DNA of 64,000 nucleotides from Muribaculaceae bacterium (GTDB lineage Bacteria; Bacteroidota; Bacteroidia; Bacteroidales; Muribaculaceae): NCBI GenBank assembly GCA_022509065.1, contig JAFLTY010000007.1, positions 19,236 to 83,235 of the forward strand, read 5' to 3'. Shown piece by piece: positions 1 to 9,834 of this stretch (position 1 is its first letter; each line of letters starts with the position of its first letter). The notes under the pieces were generated by a model. It saw only the letters and a program-made list of their open reading frames with translations, ran no database searches and was not told where the DNA came from. The position numbers and the translations under genes were made by a program.

Positions 1-492
1 CTCGGCCTGCAGTCGCATCTGCTTGATGCATTCGGGCATCGACCAGTTCTCGTTGACCACGAGCATTTCGGTGCCCATCAGACCGCCCGCGGTATCTTCG
101 TCGTACTTGAGTAGGTCGATAATGTCGCCGGCCTGTTCCACATCGTCGATATGAGCCAGGATAGCTTCGCGCTCGTCTTCGTCAAGTTGTTGTATAAGGT
201 CGACGGCATCGTCGGTGTCCAGGTGGTCTATCTGCTTGGCTATCTCTTCCGCGGGCATCGCGCTGAGCAGTTTCAAACGATCTTCTTCGTCGAGCTCCAT
301 CAGCACGTCGGCTGCCGTATCCTCATCCAGGAGACGGTATAAGTACTCGGCCTCCTCCAGGTCGAGGTTTTGATACAACTCGGCGATATCGGCGGGATGG
401 AGAGTGGCCAACTCCGCGCGGGCCTCTTCGGCGCGGTTGTCGTTTATTATCTTGCGGATATGCTCCAGATATTCGTCGTTGTATTCTTTCAT
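1..492 (-). CDS. mgtE: Magnesium transporter MgtE, N-terminal part (runs off window start)
   Basis: Reverse strand from the ATG at 492 reads MKEYNDEYLEHIRKIINDNRAEEARAELATLHPADIAELYQNLDLEEAEYLYRLLDEDTAADVLMELDEEDRLKLLSAMPAEEIAKQIDHLDTDDAVDLIQQLDEDEREAILAHI..., typical MgtE N-domain and CBS start; truncated by the window edge. Confidence 0.88.
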   Translation of the reverse strand, partial: MKEYNDEYLEHIRKIINDNRAEEARAELATLHPADIAELYQNLDLEEAEYLYRLLDEDTAADVLMELDEEDRLKLLSAMPAEEIAKQIDHLDTDDAVDLIQQLDEDEREAILAHIDDVEQAGDIIDLLKYDEDTAGGLMGTEMLVVNENWSMPECIKQMRLQAE

Positions 493-525
493 GACACCGT
501 TCGTTTTATGCGTTGATAATTGGTG

Positions 526-1344
526 TTAATCGGCGTTTGGAGCCGATAGGGTGTTTCGGCGCGCTTCGGCCACCATGTTGGTGAGTCGGATGAATTGGTC
601 AACCGACAGCTGTTCGGGTCGCAGAGCCAGCAGTGCCTCGTCGGCGATGAACTGCCCTTGTGGCATGAGTGATTTCAGCGAGTTGCGCAGCGTTTTGCGG
701 CGCATGCCGAAAGTTGTCTTGACAACAGTCTTGAACAAGCCCTCGTCACAACCCAAGTCGGTCACTTTGTTGCGTGTCAGGCGTATGACCCCCGACTTAA
801 CCTTTGGCGGTGGATTGAAAACGTTCTCGCTCACCGTAAACAGATATTCCACGTCGTACCACGCTTGCAACAGAACGCTCAGTATGCCGCGGGCTTTAGT
901 GCCCGGCGACGCGGCAAGGCGTTCGGCTACCTCGCGCTGCAACATGCCCGAACAGACCGGCACCCTGTCTTTAACCTCGAGAAGACGGAAAAAAATCTGC
1001 GAAGATATATTATAAGGATAGTTGCCTATTATCGCGAAGTCCTTTCCGTCGAACAGGGTGTCCAGGCGCATACGCAGGAAGTCGTCGGCTATGATGCGTC
1101 CCTCGAGGCTTGGAAAATGTTCCGTGAGATATTCCACACTCTCGTTGTCAATCTCAACAACCTTGACATTATGACCCTCATCCAATAGAAAACGAGTCAG
1201 CACCCCCATGCCCGGGCCTATTTCGAGTACAGGAAGCCCGACATAGCCGTCCAAAGTTTCCGCTATGCGGCGAGCAACTGACATATCGGTCAGAAAATGT
1301 TGTCCTAAGGCTTTCTTGGGTCTTACCCGACCGTTTGCGTTCAT
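526..1344 (-). CDS. rsmA: 16S rRNA (adenine(1518)-N(6)/adenine(1519)-N(6))-dimethyltransferase
   Basis: KKALGQHFLTD, VLEIGPGMGVLT and IIGNYPYNISSQI motifs of KsgA/RsmA. Confidence 0.96.
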   Translation of the reverse strand: MNANGRVRPKKALGQHFLTDMSVARRIAETLDGYVGLPVLEIGPGMGVLTRFLLDEGHNVKVVEIDNESVEYLTEHFPSLEGRIIADDFLRMRLDTLFDGKDFAIIGNYPYNISSQIFFRLLEVKDRVPVCSGMLQREVAERLAASPGTKARGILSVLLQAWYDVEYLFTVSENVFNPPPKVKSGVIRLTRNKVTDLGCDEGLFKTVVKTTFGMRRKTLRNSLKSLMPQGQFIADEALLALRPEQLSVDQFIRLTNMVAEARRNTLSAPNAD

Positions 1345-1765
1345 TGTGTTCGAGGGTTAACTGGTTGGTGATTGCGGCTTGTCACATCAGGCATGCAAAT
1401 TTACGCAAAAAGTTTCACATATAGATATAGGGAGTGGCGATGCCGTGTTATACTACATTATTGTGCATAATTTGTACCTCGTACTTAGTGGTGGAGAAGA
1501 CCTGTTGTAATGTTAGTTAAACTTTGTTAAATATCAAGGCTCTACGGAGCATTTTGCCGTTCATTTTATCAAAAATTCATAATTTTGAGCCGTGTAACCC
1601 TCAAAAAAGCTAATTCCACGGCCTCCGCGGTCGTGAATTTATGCGTATAATAAATTATAAAATTGAGCCAACACCGTGATAGACACCTCATTATAAGGTA
1701 ATATCGTATTACATTGAGAAAAATATATCATTAATAATTTTATTAACTAATCAATTACTAATTAA

Positions 1766-4700
1766 ATGAAAGTTTCTTTTCGCAACTTAGCGCTTGCAGC
1801 TGTCATGACAGTTGCAGGTAGTGTAGTAGCACAGGAAGCCACCCCCACTTTGGTACAGAAGTGGAGCTACCAGAACGTTGCCGGTCCCGGTAAGAATGAC
1901 TCTCGTTTTGGTACAGGCGTTGACGGTGCTATTTACTACAACGACAAAGCTAACGCTAAAGTAATGAAAATCAGTGCCGACGGCACCGTTGCTGAATACG
2001 CTGCGGTTGCAGGTCTTGGCACAGGTATCACAAGCGACGATGCAGGTAACATCATCGTCAATGTTGGTTTCCCCAACGCTGAATCAGGTTACCACTTTGT
2101 TATCATACCCGCTGACGGCAGCGCTCAGGTTGACCTTCAGCTCACAATGCCCGAAGGCGTAGAAGCCAAACGCGTTGACCAGGTTGGCCGTGTGGTAGGT
2201 AACGTTCTCAGCGACGAAGGCGGTTACTTCTTCCTTGGCGAAAACGAGGCAACAGAAATTGTTCTCGTTCAGGTTAAGAACGGCGTTCAGGTAACTGACG
2301 AACTCGGTTATTACACAACTGATGGATACGCTGGCCCAGCTTTAGGCACTTCAACTATTGTGCAGCCTTTATATTCGGCTACTGAACTTGCTGACATGGG
2401 TGATGATGCTGTCAACGGTTGTGCAGTTCGTATCCGCAATGGTGCGAATTATGCCGTTTGGATCTATGACAGTGCTGAAGGTGAGTTCGTTGCTCTTCCC
2501 AATAAAGGCAATGCAAACTCTCAGGAAGGTTTCGACGTGTTCTTCCTTAACGATGTTCTCTATCAGGTGATTCCCGCTAAACTGTCATCGGCAGCTAACT
2601 ACTCGAACGAATACCAGATTTTCACCGAAGACGGTACTCTTGTAGAAAGCATTGAACTTCCCGGCGGTGACGGTTCACAGAGCTTTGGCTCGGTTGTAGC
2701 TCGCAAAGTCAGCGACGACACCGTACAGCTTTATTTCTACTTCAGCGCAGGCACAGGTATCGGCGCCGCTATGTACGAATATACTACTGCTCCCGTAGAA
2801 CCCGCAGCTCTCTCTATCCAGAGCGCTATCGCTACCAACGTTGCTTACAATGCAGCTGAGGTAACCGTTGAGTACACCGAAGGTGTTGTTCCCGAAGGTT
2901 ACAGCCTGCAGCTCGAACTCATCGAGAACATTGGCAGCCGTCCCGTTCAGTATTTCGAAGCTACCGGTAGCCCCCTCACTGTCAACCTTACAAACCTGAC
3001 AGCTGAAAAACACTACCAGTACTACGCTATCATCAACCTCCTCAATGCCGAAGGTACTGTAATGAATCAGTCCAACCTGGTCATTGTTGAGTTCACAACT
3101 CCCGAAGTTCCCCCCACACCCGAACTCGTTCTCGAAAAAGTTGACGTAACCAACATCACATCGACAACAGCCGATTTCGTTGCTACATACACAACACAAT
3201 ATGTGCCCGAAGGCGCTGTACTGACAATTGAGTACACCGACGCCGCTACACGTACCCTCACCAGCTATCCCGCAGAAGATAGCCCCATGACAACACCTGT
3301 CAGTGGTCTCCAGCCCGCTACAACTTATCAGTATATGGCTGTTCTTAACCTCGCTGACGCTGACGGCAACACCATAGCTCGTTCGAACATCGTTTACTTC
3401 GAATTCACTACCGAAGGTATCGAACTGTACCTCAACCCCGTTATTGTTGAAAACATCAAGGATACATCGGTCGACTTCGTTATCAGCTACACCGCAACAG
3501 GTGTTCCCGAAAACACTACACTGTCAGTCGAAGTAACAGAGTATAACACTCGCGTTCCCGAAAACTATCCCGCAGAAGAAAGCCCCATGACAATCGGTAT
3601 CGACGGTCTTACCGGTGCCACCGCTTATGAATACATGGTTGTTCTCCGCCTCAGAGACGCTGATGGCAACATCATCGCTTCTTCGAACATCCAATACGTA
3701 AACTTCAAGACCACTGAACAGCTCGCAACCAAGAGCGAATTTGCTTACGGTCTGAACGCCGAAGGTTTCAACGGTCAGTATGTATTCTCGTTCTACAGCA
3801 CCGGTGCCGCAGCAAGCGCTGACCTCGTGCTCACAAACGTCATCACCGGCGAAACTATCGAAACAGTTCTCGGAACAGTTGAAGAAGGCTACAACAGCTA
3901 CACCTACGATGCAGCTGACCTTGGTGGCGACAAATACAACTGGGCAATCCGCATCCACAACTATCCTATCGTTGAAGACGCAGTCAGCGAAACAGTCAAT
4001 GTTGGTGGCTCTCGCGCAGGTATCGCTACATTTGTTGATCCCGAATTCCCCGACACATACGGTTTCGTAGCTATCGGTCGCACTCAGAACGGTGGTATCG
4101 ACGTTTACAACCCCATGGGCGAACTCGTTCAGAGCGCAGTTCACGCAGGTTGTGAAGTTCTCGGCAACACCAACACATCAAGCCCGATGGACGCTACACA
4201 GCGCGGCAACGAAGTTTACCTCGCTTCTTGGGGTGACGCTTCGTACGGCGTTGTAGCTTACGACATCACTACTCCCGAAGTTGCTCCTTACAGCGTATTC
4301 GACGGCACAAAAGCTGCCAGCGGTCTCATCACCAACGCCGCAGGCGAAGCTGTCGGCTCAGGCACACCTTGCGTAGGTCTCTGGGGTCAGGGCGCTCAGA
4401 CAACTATCATCACTTTTGACGAAGATGCCTTTGGCAACAAGCTCACTCAGAACGTAATCGGTACAAACAAGACTACCTCTAATCCCGCTTCGCTCATCGG
4501 TAACGGTTTCAACGCTCAGCTCCTTAATACAAACGTAGGCGTGAAAGGCGTTAAGAACGGTATCTTTGTAACTCAGTGTCGTGCTAACGGTATGGAAGCT
4601 GTTACTTCAGGTCTCCGTTACATCACTATGCCCGAAGGCGAAAGCATTTGGAGCGCAGACATGGAAGCAGAAAATTATCCCAACCTGATTCCTTCGACAC

Positions 4701-5140
4701 TTGCAGGTGTTGACGTTAACACAACCGGCGAACTTCTCGCTCTCTCGACTTATGACGGTATCAATGTTTACCTCCTCAGCTGGAACGAAGACGGTACACC
4801 CGCTCTCGAACCTTACAAATCGATTGCTTATCCGTTCGGTCGTGTTTCAACTCGTGTGAACGTTAAGTTCGACGCAGGTAACAACATCCACGCTGTTAGC
4901 CAGACTAACGGTTACTTCAAGGTTGTTCTCGCCGACGAAGAATCTATCACTGTTACTCCCGCTTCGTCGTTGAGCTTCATCCTCAGCACAACTGGTGTTG
5001 AAGACATCACAGTCGAAGGTTACGACAGCAACGCTGTTTACTACAACCTGAACGGTGTACGCCTCCAGAGCGAACAGCTCACCCCCGGCGTTTACGTGAA
5101 AGTTGTTGACGGCAAAGCTACCAAAGTTGTCGTTAAATAA
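1766..5140 (+). CDS. Large secreted protein with three FN3-like tandem repeats and a short C-terminal sorting-like tail
   Basis: Signal peptide MKVSFRNLALAAVMTVAGSVVAQ; three ~102-aa repeats with the pattern ...SPMT...L.ATTYQYMAVLNLADADGN.IA.SNI.Y..F.T; C-terminus YYNLNGVRLQSEQLTPGVYVKVVDGKATKVVVK. Confidence 0.85.
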   Translation: MKVSFRNLALAAVMTVAGSVVAQEATPTLVQKWSYQNVAGPGKNDSRFGTGVDGAIYYNDKANAKVMKISADGTVAEYAAVAGLGTGITSDDAGNIIVNVGFPNAESGYHFVIIPADGSAQVDLQLTMPEGVEAKRVDQVGRVVGNVLSDEGGYFFLGENEATEIVLVQVKNGVQVTDELGYYTTDGYAGPALGTSTIVQPLYSATELADMGDDAVNGCAVRIRNGANYAVWIYDSAEGEFVALPNKGNANSQEGFDVFFLNDVLYQVIPAKLSSAANYSNEYQIFTEDGTLVESIELPGGDGSQSFGSVVARKVSDDTVQLYFYFSAGTGIGAAMYEYTTAPVEPAALSIQSAIATNVAYNAAEVTVEYTEGVVPEGYSLQLELIENIGSRPVQYFEATGSPLTVNLTNLTAEKHYQYYAIINLLNAEGTVMNQSNLVIVEFTTPEVPPTPELVLEKVDVTNITSTTADFVATYTTQYVPEGAVLTIEYTDAATRTLTSYPAEDSPMTTPVSGLQPATTYQYMAVLNLADADGNTIARSNIVYFEFTTEGIELYLNPVIVENIKDTSVDFVISYTATGVPENTTLSVEVTEYNTRVPENYPAEESPMTIGIDGLTGATAYEYMVVLRLRDADGNIIASSNIQYVNFKTTEQLATKSEFAYGLNAEGFNGQYVFSFYSTGAAASADLVLTNVITGETIETVLGTVEEGYNSYTYDAADLGGDKYNWAIRIHNYPIVEDAVSETVNVGGSRAGIATFVDPEFPDTYGFVAIGRTQNGGIDVYNPMGELVQSAVHAGCEVLGNTNTSSPMDATQRGNEVYLASWGDASYGVVAYDITTPEVAPYSVFDGTKAASGLITNAAGEAVGSGTPCVGLWGQGAQTTIITFDEDAFGNKLTQNVIGTNKTTSNPASLIGNGFNAQLLNTNVGVKGVKNGIFVTQCRANGMEAVTSGLRYITMPEGESIWSADMEAENYPNLIPSTLAGVDVNTTGELLALSTYDGINVYLLSWNEDGTPALEPYKSIAYPFGRVSTRVNVKFDAGNNIHAVSQTNGYFKVVLADEESITVTPASSLSFILSTTGVEDITVEGYDSNAVYYNLNGVRLQSEQLTPGVYVKVVDGKATKVVVK
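2800..3720 (+). repeat. Three tandem ~102-aa FN3-like coding repeats within the large secreted protein (boundaries approximate)
   Basis: Repeat units begin near PAALSIQSA, PELVLEKVD and IELYLNPVI; each ends with ...SN[LI]..V.F.T. Confidence 0.7.
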
Positions 5141-5210
5141 GTTACCACGTTAGTTATTCGTCTTTGACTCTTGATTTAAAGAGCGAAAAGACATAACAAC
5201 ACAGATATTG

Positions 5211-5247
5211 AAAAGAGGCGTGCCAATCAGGTGCGCCTCTTTTTTTC
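5211..5247 (+). terminator. Rho-independent terminator-like hairpin downstream of the large secreted protein
   Basis: GAGGCG-TGCCAATCAGGTG-CGCCTC followed by a T run. Confidence 0.7.
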
Positions 5248-5266
5248 GATTTTAAAAAATATTTTG

Positions 5267-5274
5267 TAATTTTG
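5267..5274 (+). promoter_or_regulatory. Bacteroidetes -7 box (TAnnTTTG) upstream of gapA
   Basis: TAATTTTG, 81 bp upstream of the gapA ATG; matches the established Bacteroides -7 consensus TAnnTTTG. Confidence 0.5.
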
Positions 5275-5315
5275 TGGTGTAAAACACAGCACATAAGGTA
5301 CAATAAACGAAATAG

Positions 5316-6365
<1,050 letters not shown>

Positions 6366-6420
6366 TAATTAACCCTGACACGGGGTTATCCCCACAAATA
6401 AAACAGTTAAAATAGCATGG

Positions 6421-6450
6421 AAGAGTCTGAGTGCACCTCAGGCTCTTTTC
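6421..6450 (+). terminator. Terminator-like hairpin downstream of gapA
   Basis: AGAGTCTGAG-TGCAC-CTCAGGCTCT then TTTT (one G-U pair). Confidence 0.65.
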
Positions 6451-6580
6451 ATATAGATAAGGTGGAAGTCTACGTCTCTAATACCATGGTGAGAAAAAGC
6501 AACAACAGCAACGTTATGGGGAAGCCGCGGTCAATTATATTAACGGGAGCTTAATAATAAGATAATTGTGTCAAAAGGTT

Positions 6581-6616
6581 AAAAAAACAGCCATTTAGTT
6601 TGATTCTAAACGGCTG
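6581..6616 (-). terminator. Terminator for the minus-strand 6700-8744 cassette
   Basis: On minus strand CAGCCGTTTAG-AATCAAA-CTAAATGGCTG followed by TTTTTTT. Confidence 0.7.
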
Positions 6617-6699
6617 GTTATCTTGGTGGTATATGAGCTTTCTTATATCGACCTCACGTTATTTATAATCTTCTCTGCTTTAATCCGCTTTATATTATT

Positions 6700-7350
6700 C
6701 TATTTTCTTAGGAGGCCATTGTCCTTAGAATTATCTTGAGAATTGTTCCCTGAAAGATACTTTTGACAGCTTTCCAGATATTTGCCATAAGGATATGCAT
6801 ATAATATTAACAAAATCCGAAAAAACGATTTCTCTGAGAGTTCAAAACTATCTGGAATTATTGCTATTACAAGTATAGCAGCGGCCAAGGTCAAAAGTAG
6901 CCACATCCCGATTTTTTTTGTTGATGGAGCCTGGATAAAAATAATTCCTATAACAACTGAAAAAATTAAGGTTATAAAACTTGTTAGAAAGCCTACTTCC
7001 TCATTAATAAATCCTACAAGTAGATTAATTGCCAAAATTCCCGCATAACATGCCAAAAACTGATATGACGGTTTTTTAATGCCATCTTTGCGAATCTTGT
7101 ACGCTATGAGCGAAATAAATCCTATTTCGGCTATTGTGGCCAGTATATCGCCTATGACCTCAATGCTTTCGGTCGAAAAGTCGTAGTTATTCGATATTAC
7201 ATATGTTATGATTGTCATCAAAACTCCGATAAGTCCGCCATAGAACAATACGTTTAGCCAGCCTTTCGAAAAGGTTGTGCCTTCAATAATTATCATTTCA
7301 TTAATTTTGTCTTCCATAGCGCTTATAATTAGTTTGATAATGCAGACCAT
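6700..7350 (-). CDS. Predicted multi-pass membrane protein of unknown function
   Basis: ORF with several hydrophobic segments (e.g. LNVLFYGGLIGVLMTIITYVIS, FLTSFITLIFSVVIGIIFIQA); overlaps the upstream CDS by 22 nt. Confidence 0.7.
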   Translation of the reverse strand: MVCIIKLIISAMEDKINEMIIIEGTTFSKGWLNVLFYGGLIGVLMTIITYVISNNYDFSTESIEVIGDILATIAEIGFISLIAYKIRKDGIKKPSYQFLACYAGILAINLLVGFINEEVGFLTSFITLIFSVVIGIIFIQAPSTKKIGMWLLLTLAAAILVIAIIPDSFELSEKSFFRILLILYAYPYGKYLESCQKYLSGNNSQDNSKDNGLLRK

Positions 7351-8333
7351 TCGACATCGTCTTCATGGATATATCCAATTTTTCCATTGACTTTTACCAT
7401 ATACCATCCTTTATCATAGCCAAGGCATGGAATACTTTCATTAATATATCCAGGCCAATATTCTATTTGGCCAACAGGTTTGCTCGATTCAGAAGGCTCC
7501 CGCCTAACAATTATATTTTTATCATAATCTAAATATCCCTGGCCATCCTCAGCGCTAATCGTCACTAAGTGGTGGCCATTTATAGGCACTTCTCCACTGT
7601 CTTGACTAAATACAGTATATGTTGATGCATTTGTGGATACATATTCTCCTACAATTTCGCCATCTGAATCGACAACGACGGTGCATGAATGGGGAGATTC
7701 ATTAGAAAAGACTTCAGTATAGTCCTCTTCGTAACTATAACCATAATCATAATCATAATCATTGTCATTGTCATCAGTAGATATTAAGATACATGCTACA
7801 ACGATAGCGAGAAAAGCAATGATTCCGATAATAATGAAAATAGACTTGTTTTTAGATCGGGATGTTTCTTCAGACATAATGTACAAAGATTGTGATGAAG
7901 AAATATCGTTTTTAGTCGCAGTTTGAGAAGTGGATTGAGGTATTCCTGTGATAATGCCTTTAAGTTGTTCGCCTGACATTTCTGAGTAATTACCAAGTAC
8001 TTTCATCTTAGTCTTTTCAGCCAGTACATCATTGATTTGATCCACTAAATCTTTCGCTGATAAATCCGACCCTATTTCGGTTGCTTGGCTGAACAAGCCG
8101 GTAATGAAATTAAGTATTTTAGTCTTTTTAGATTCTCCTACGAATTCGCCTCGTAAAAGAATATTGAAAATATCTTCATATTCATCTTCTTCAAGCACGC
8201 CATCAGCTTTGCTAAAGCTTATTTGTTGTCCGTCATTCGACTCAAGAGTGTAGATAAACACATCGCCGCCTCGGTCACCTTTATAAAGGTTATATCCAAA
8301 CTTTGTTTCCCATAGTGGAGCTTCATACTCCAA
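7329..8333 (-). CDS. Single-pass membrane protein with SH3-like C-terminal domain, unknown function
   Basis: TM SIFIIIGIIAFLAIVVACILIS, low-complexity DNDNDYDYDYGYSYEEDY linker, C-terminal IIVRREPSESSKPVGQI...YDKGWYMVKVNGKIGYIHEDDVEW resembling a bacterial SH3 domain. Confidence 0.72.
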   Translation of the reverse strand: MEYEAPLWETKFGYNLYKGDRGGDVFIYTLESNDGQQISFSKADGVLEEDEYEDIFNILLRGEFVGESKKTKILNFITGLFSQATEIGSDLSAKDLVDQINDVLAEKTKMKVLGNYSEMSGEQLKGIITGIPQSTSQTATKNDISSSQSLYIMSEETSRSKNKSIFIIIGIIAFLAIVVACILISTDDNDNDYDYDYGYSYEEDYTEVFSNESPHSCTVVVDSDGEIVGEYVSTNASTYTVFSQDSGEVPINGHHLVTISAEDGQGYLDYDKNIIVRREPSESSKPVGQIEYWPGYINESIPCLGYDKGWYMVKVNGKIGYIHEDDVEWSALSN

Positions 8334-8351
8334 TCCTGTGCGTGTTTTTAC

Positions 8352-8744
8352 TTAAATTATTCCATCTTTGTATCGAAATTCATCGATAACATTTTTTTTT
8401 CGGAAATTACTTGCTGCAAGAATATACCAATTGTAGCCCAAAGCAGTATATTTACGAGGTGTATTCAGATCATACTCATTATCTTCACGAACATATGTTC
8501 TTGTTTCTCGCCCATCTAAGCCTACACCCGCCTTTTTCAACCACAGGGCATCTATTATAAACAGGAATAGGCCTCCAAGCATTAGAAAGAGTACCCACTC
8601 ATTGCCAGAGCCGGATAAATGTAACAAGGACATAATTACCAATGGTACGAAACATATAGCTAAAGCGACAATCCACAAGTATTTCTGGATAAAAACAGCT
8701 AACCAATGAGGTAATTTGGATGGTTTTCGGGATAATTCTTCCAT
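8352..8744 (-). CDS. Small predicted membrane protein of unknown function
   Basis: ORF with two hydrophobic segments (YLWIVALAICFVPLVIMSLLHL, WVLFLMLGGLFLFIIDALWL); co-oriented with the two downstream genes. Confidence 0.6.
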   Translation of the reverse strand: MEELSRKPSKLPHWLAVFIQKYLWIVALAICFVPLVIMSLLHLSGSGNEWVLFLMLGGLFLFIIDALWLKKAGVGLDGRETRTYVREDNEYDLNTPRKYTALGYNWYILAASNFRKKNVIDEFRYKDGII

Positions 8745-8986
8745 GTCTTTAAAATATTATATTTATGGTTATTAATGAGATTTATTTAACTCCTTGTCTT
8801 TTATTTCATTATATTGTATTTGGAATTTTTATATGCGGCATAAACTTCTTCGGGCATATTATTTGGTAAGGTGATGTCTTATACAACGATTGTACCGGTA
8901 GAAAATCATGACAATTTGCAAAAAACTCTTCATTTCTATTTTGGGTTTATCAATTCCTAAAGAAACTGTTAGAATGGGACATAAAA

Positions 8987-9204
8987 AAGGTGTAGGAACT
9001 CTATCTTTGTTTTATCCAACTAATAGGCTTCTCGCATTGCCTTTTCCACGGATAAAACAATAGCCCCACACCGATTAGCTATATAGACTGTCTTTTGCGA
9101 CAGCATACATGCTATCAATGCGGTGCTATTGCCAATCTTACCTTTGTGGAAAAATAAATTTTGCGAGAATTTATTAGTTAAAGATAAAATTTCAATAACA
9201 CCTT
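8987..9204. repeat. 218-bp imperfect long inverted repeat (MITE/IS-remnant-like or large structured element)
   Basis: Seven collinear inverted block pairs: AAGGTGT 8987/9198; TATCTTT 9002/9180; AACTAATA 9018/9172; TTCTCGCA 9029/9162; TTTTCCAC 9042/9146; CAATAGC 9058/9125; CACCG 9069/9121 (left start / start of reverse-complement copy). Confidence 0.7.
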
Positions 9205-9746
9205 AATATTAAAATGTCTTGATTCACACAGCCAACACTTTGACCATTCCGTGAATCATTGGCAAAAATAATAAAAAAATGATTAATGTAGGGCTGAATT
9301 CAGAACAAATTTTTAAAATTCTATTATTTGTCACGACGATTGTGAGGACAACGAAGCCAAAAATCATTTCCGGCTTCTTTGCGAGGTACGATAAATTCGT
9401 CCATCAGGAGTCTTCGTTTACCCGCCCTGAACCGTCCATGGTAAAAGATTCAGGAAAAACGACCCGCTACCCCGAAACAAAGCGGAGGGGACGATTGCTG
9501 TTCTGCTGCCTGACAGGGAAAGGCCATGTTTCGGCCACGCCGTTTTTACCTTATTTTTCTGAATGACTATCAACTTTTCCAGATATGGGAGGCTTCAGTC
9601 AAGGAGGGCTGGGAGCGTCGGATGAGGCCAATAGAGGATTGTGCGTATAGGGAATTTTGTGAGGGTGCGATATGAACACATCTTGGTGATATGGTATGCG
9701 CCTCATGACAACGATGTGCCAATCACACATTGTGTATATATACGAA

Positions 9747-9785
9747 AGTAGGAGATAAACCTACGATTAGTGTTTATCTCCTACT
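9747..9785. terminator. Long perfect hairpin downstream of secDF; possible terminator or mRNA 3' stabiliser (weak T tract)
   Basis: AGTAGGAGATAAAC - CTACGATTAGT - GTTTATCTCCTACT, 14-bp perfect stem. Confidence 0.6.
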
Positions 9786-9834
9786 CGATTTGAATTGTTC
9801 CGCTAAATAACGGAACACGGGTGGGATGCCTTAT

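Noticed and set aside
3524-4144. 206-aa minus-strand ORF (and 2675-3199)
   Set aside because: Antisense to the large secreted protein; composition is complement of biased codons.
7740-7770. Tandem CATAAT/CATTGT-type microrepeat in the SH3-like gene
   Set aside because: Encodes the simple acidic linker DNDNDYDYDYGY; ordinary low-complexity coding sequence, although phase-variable slippage cannot be excluded.
9279-9566. 95-aa ORF as a real gene
   Set aside because: No recognisable domain, low-quality N-terminus and no clear promoter; kept only as a possible repeat remnant in findings.
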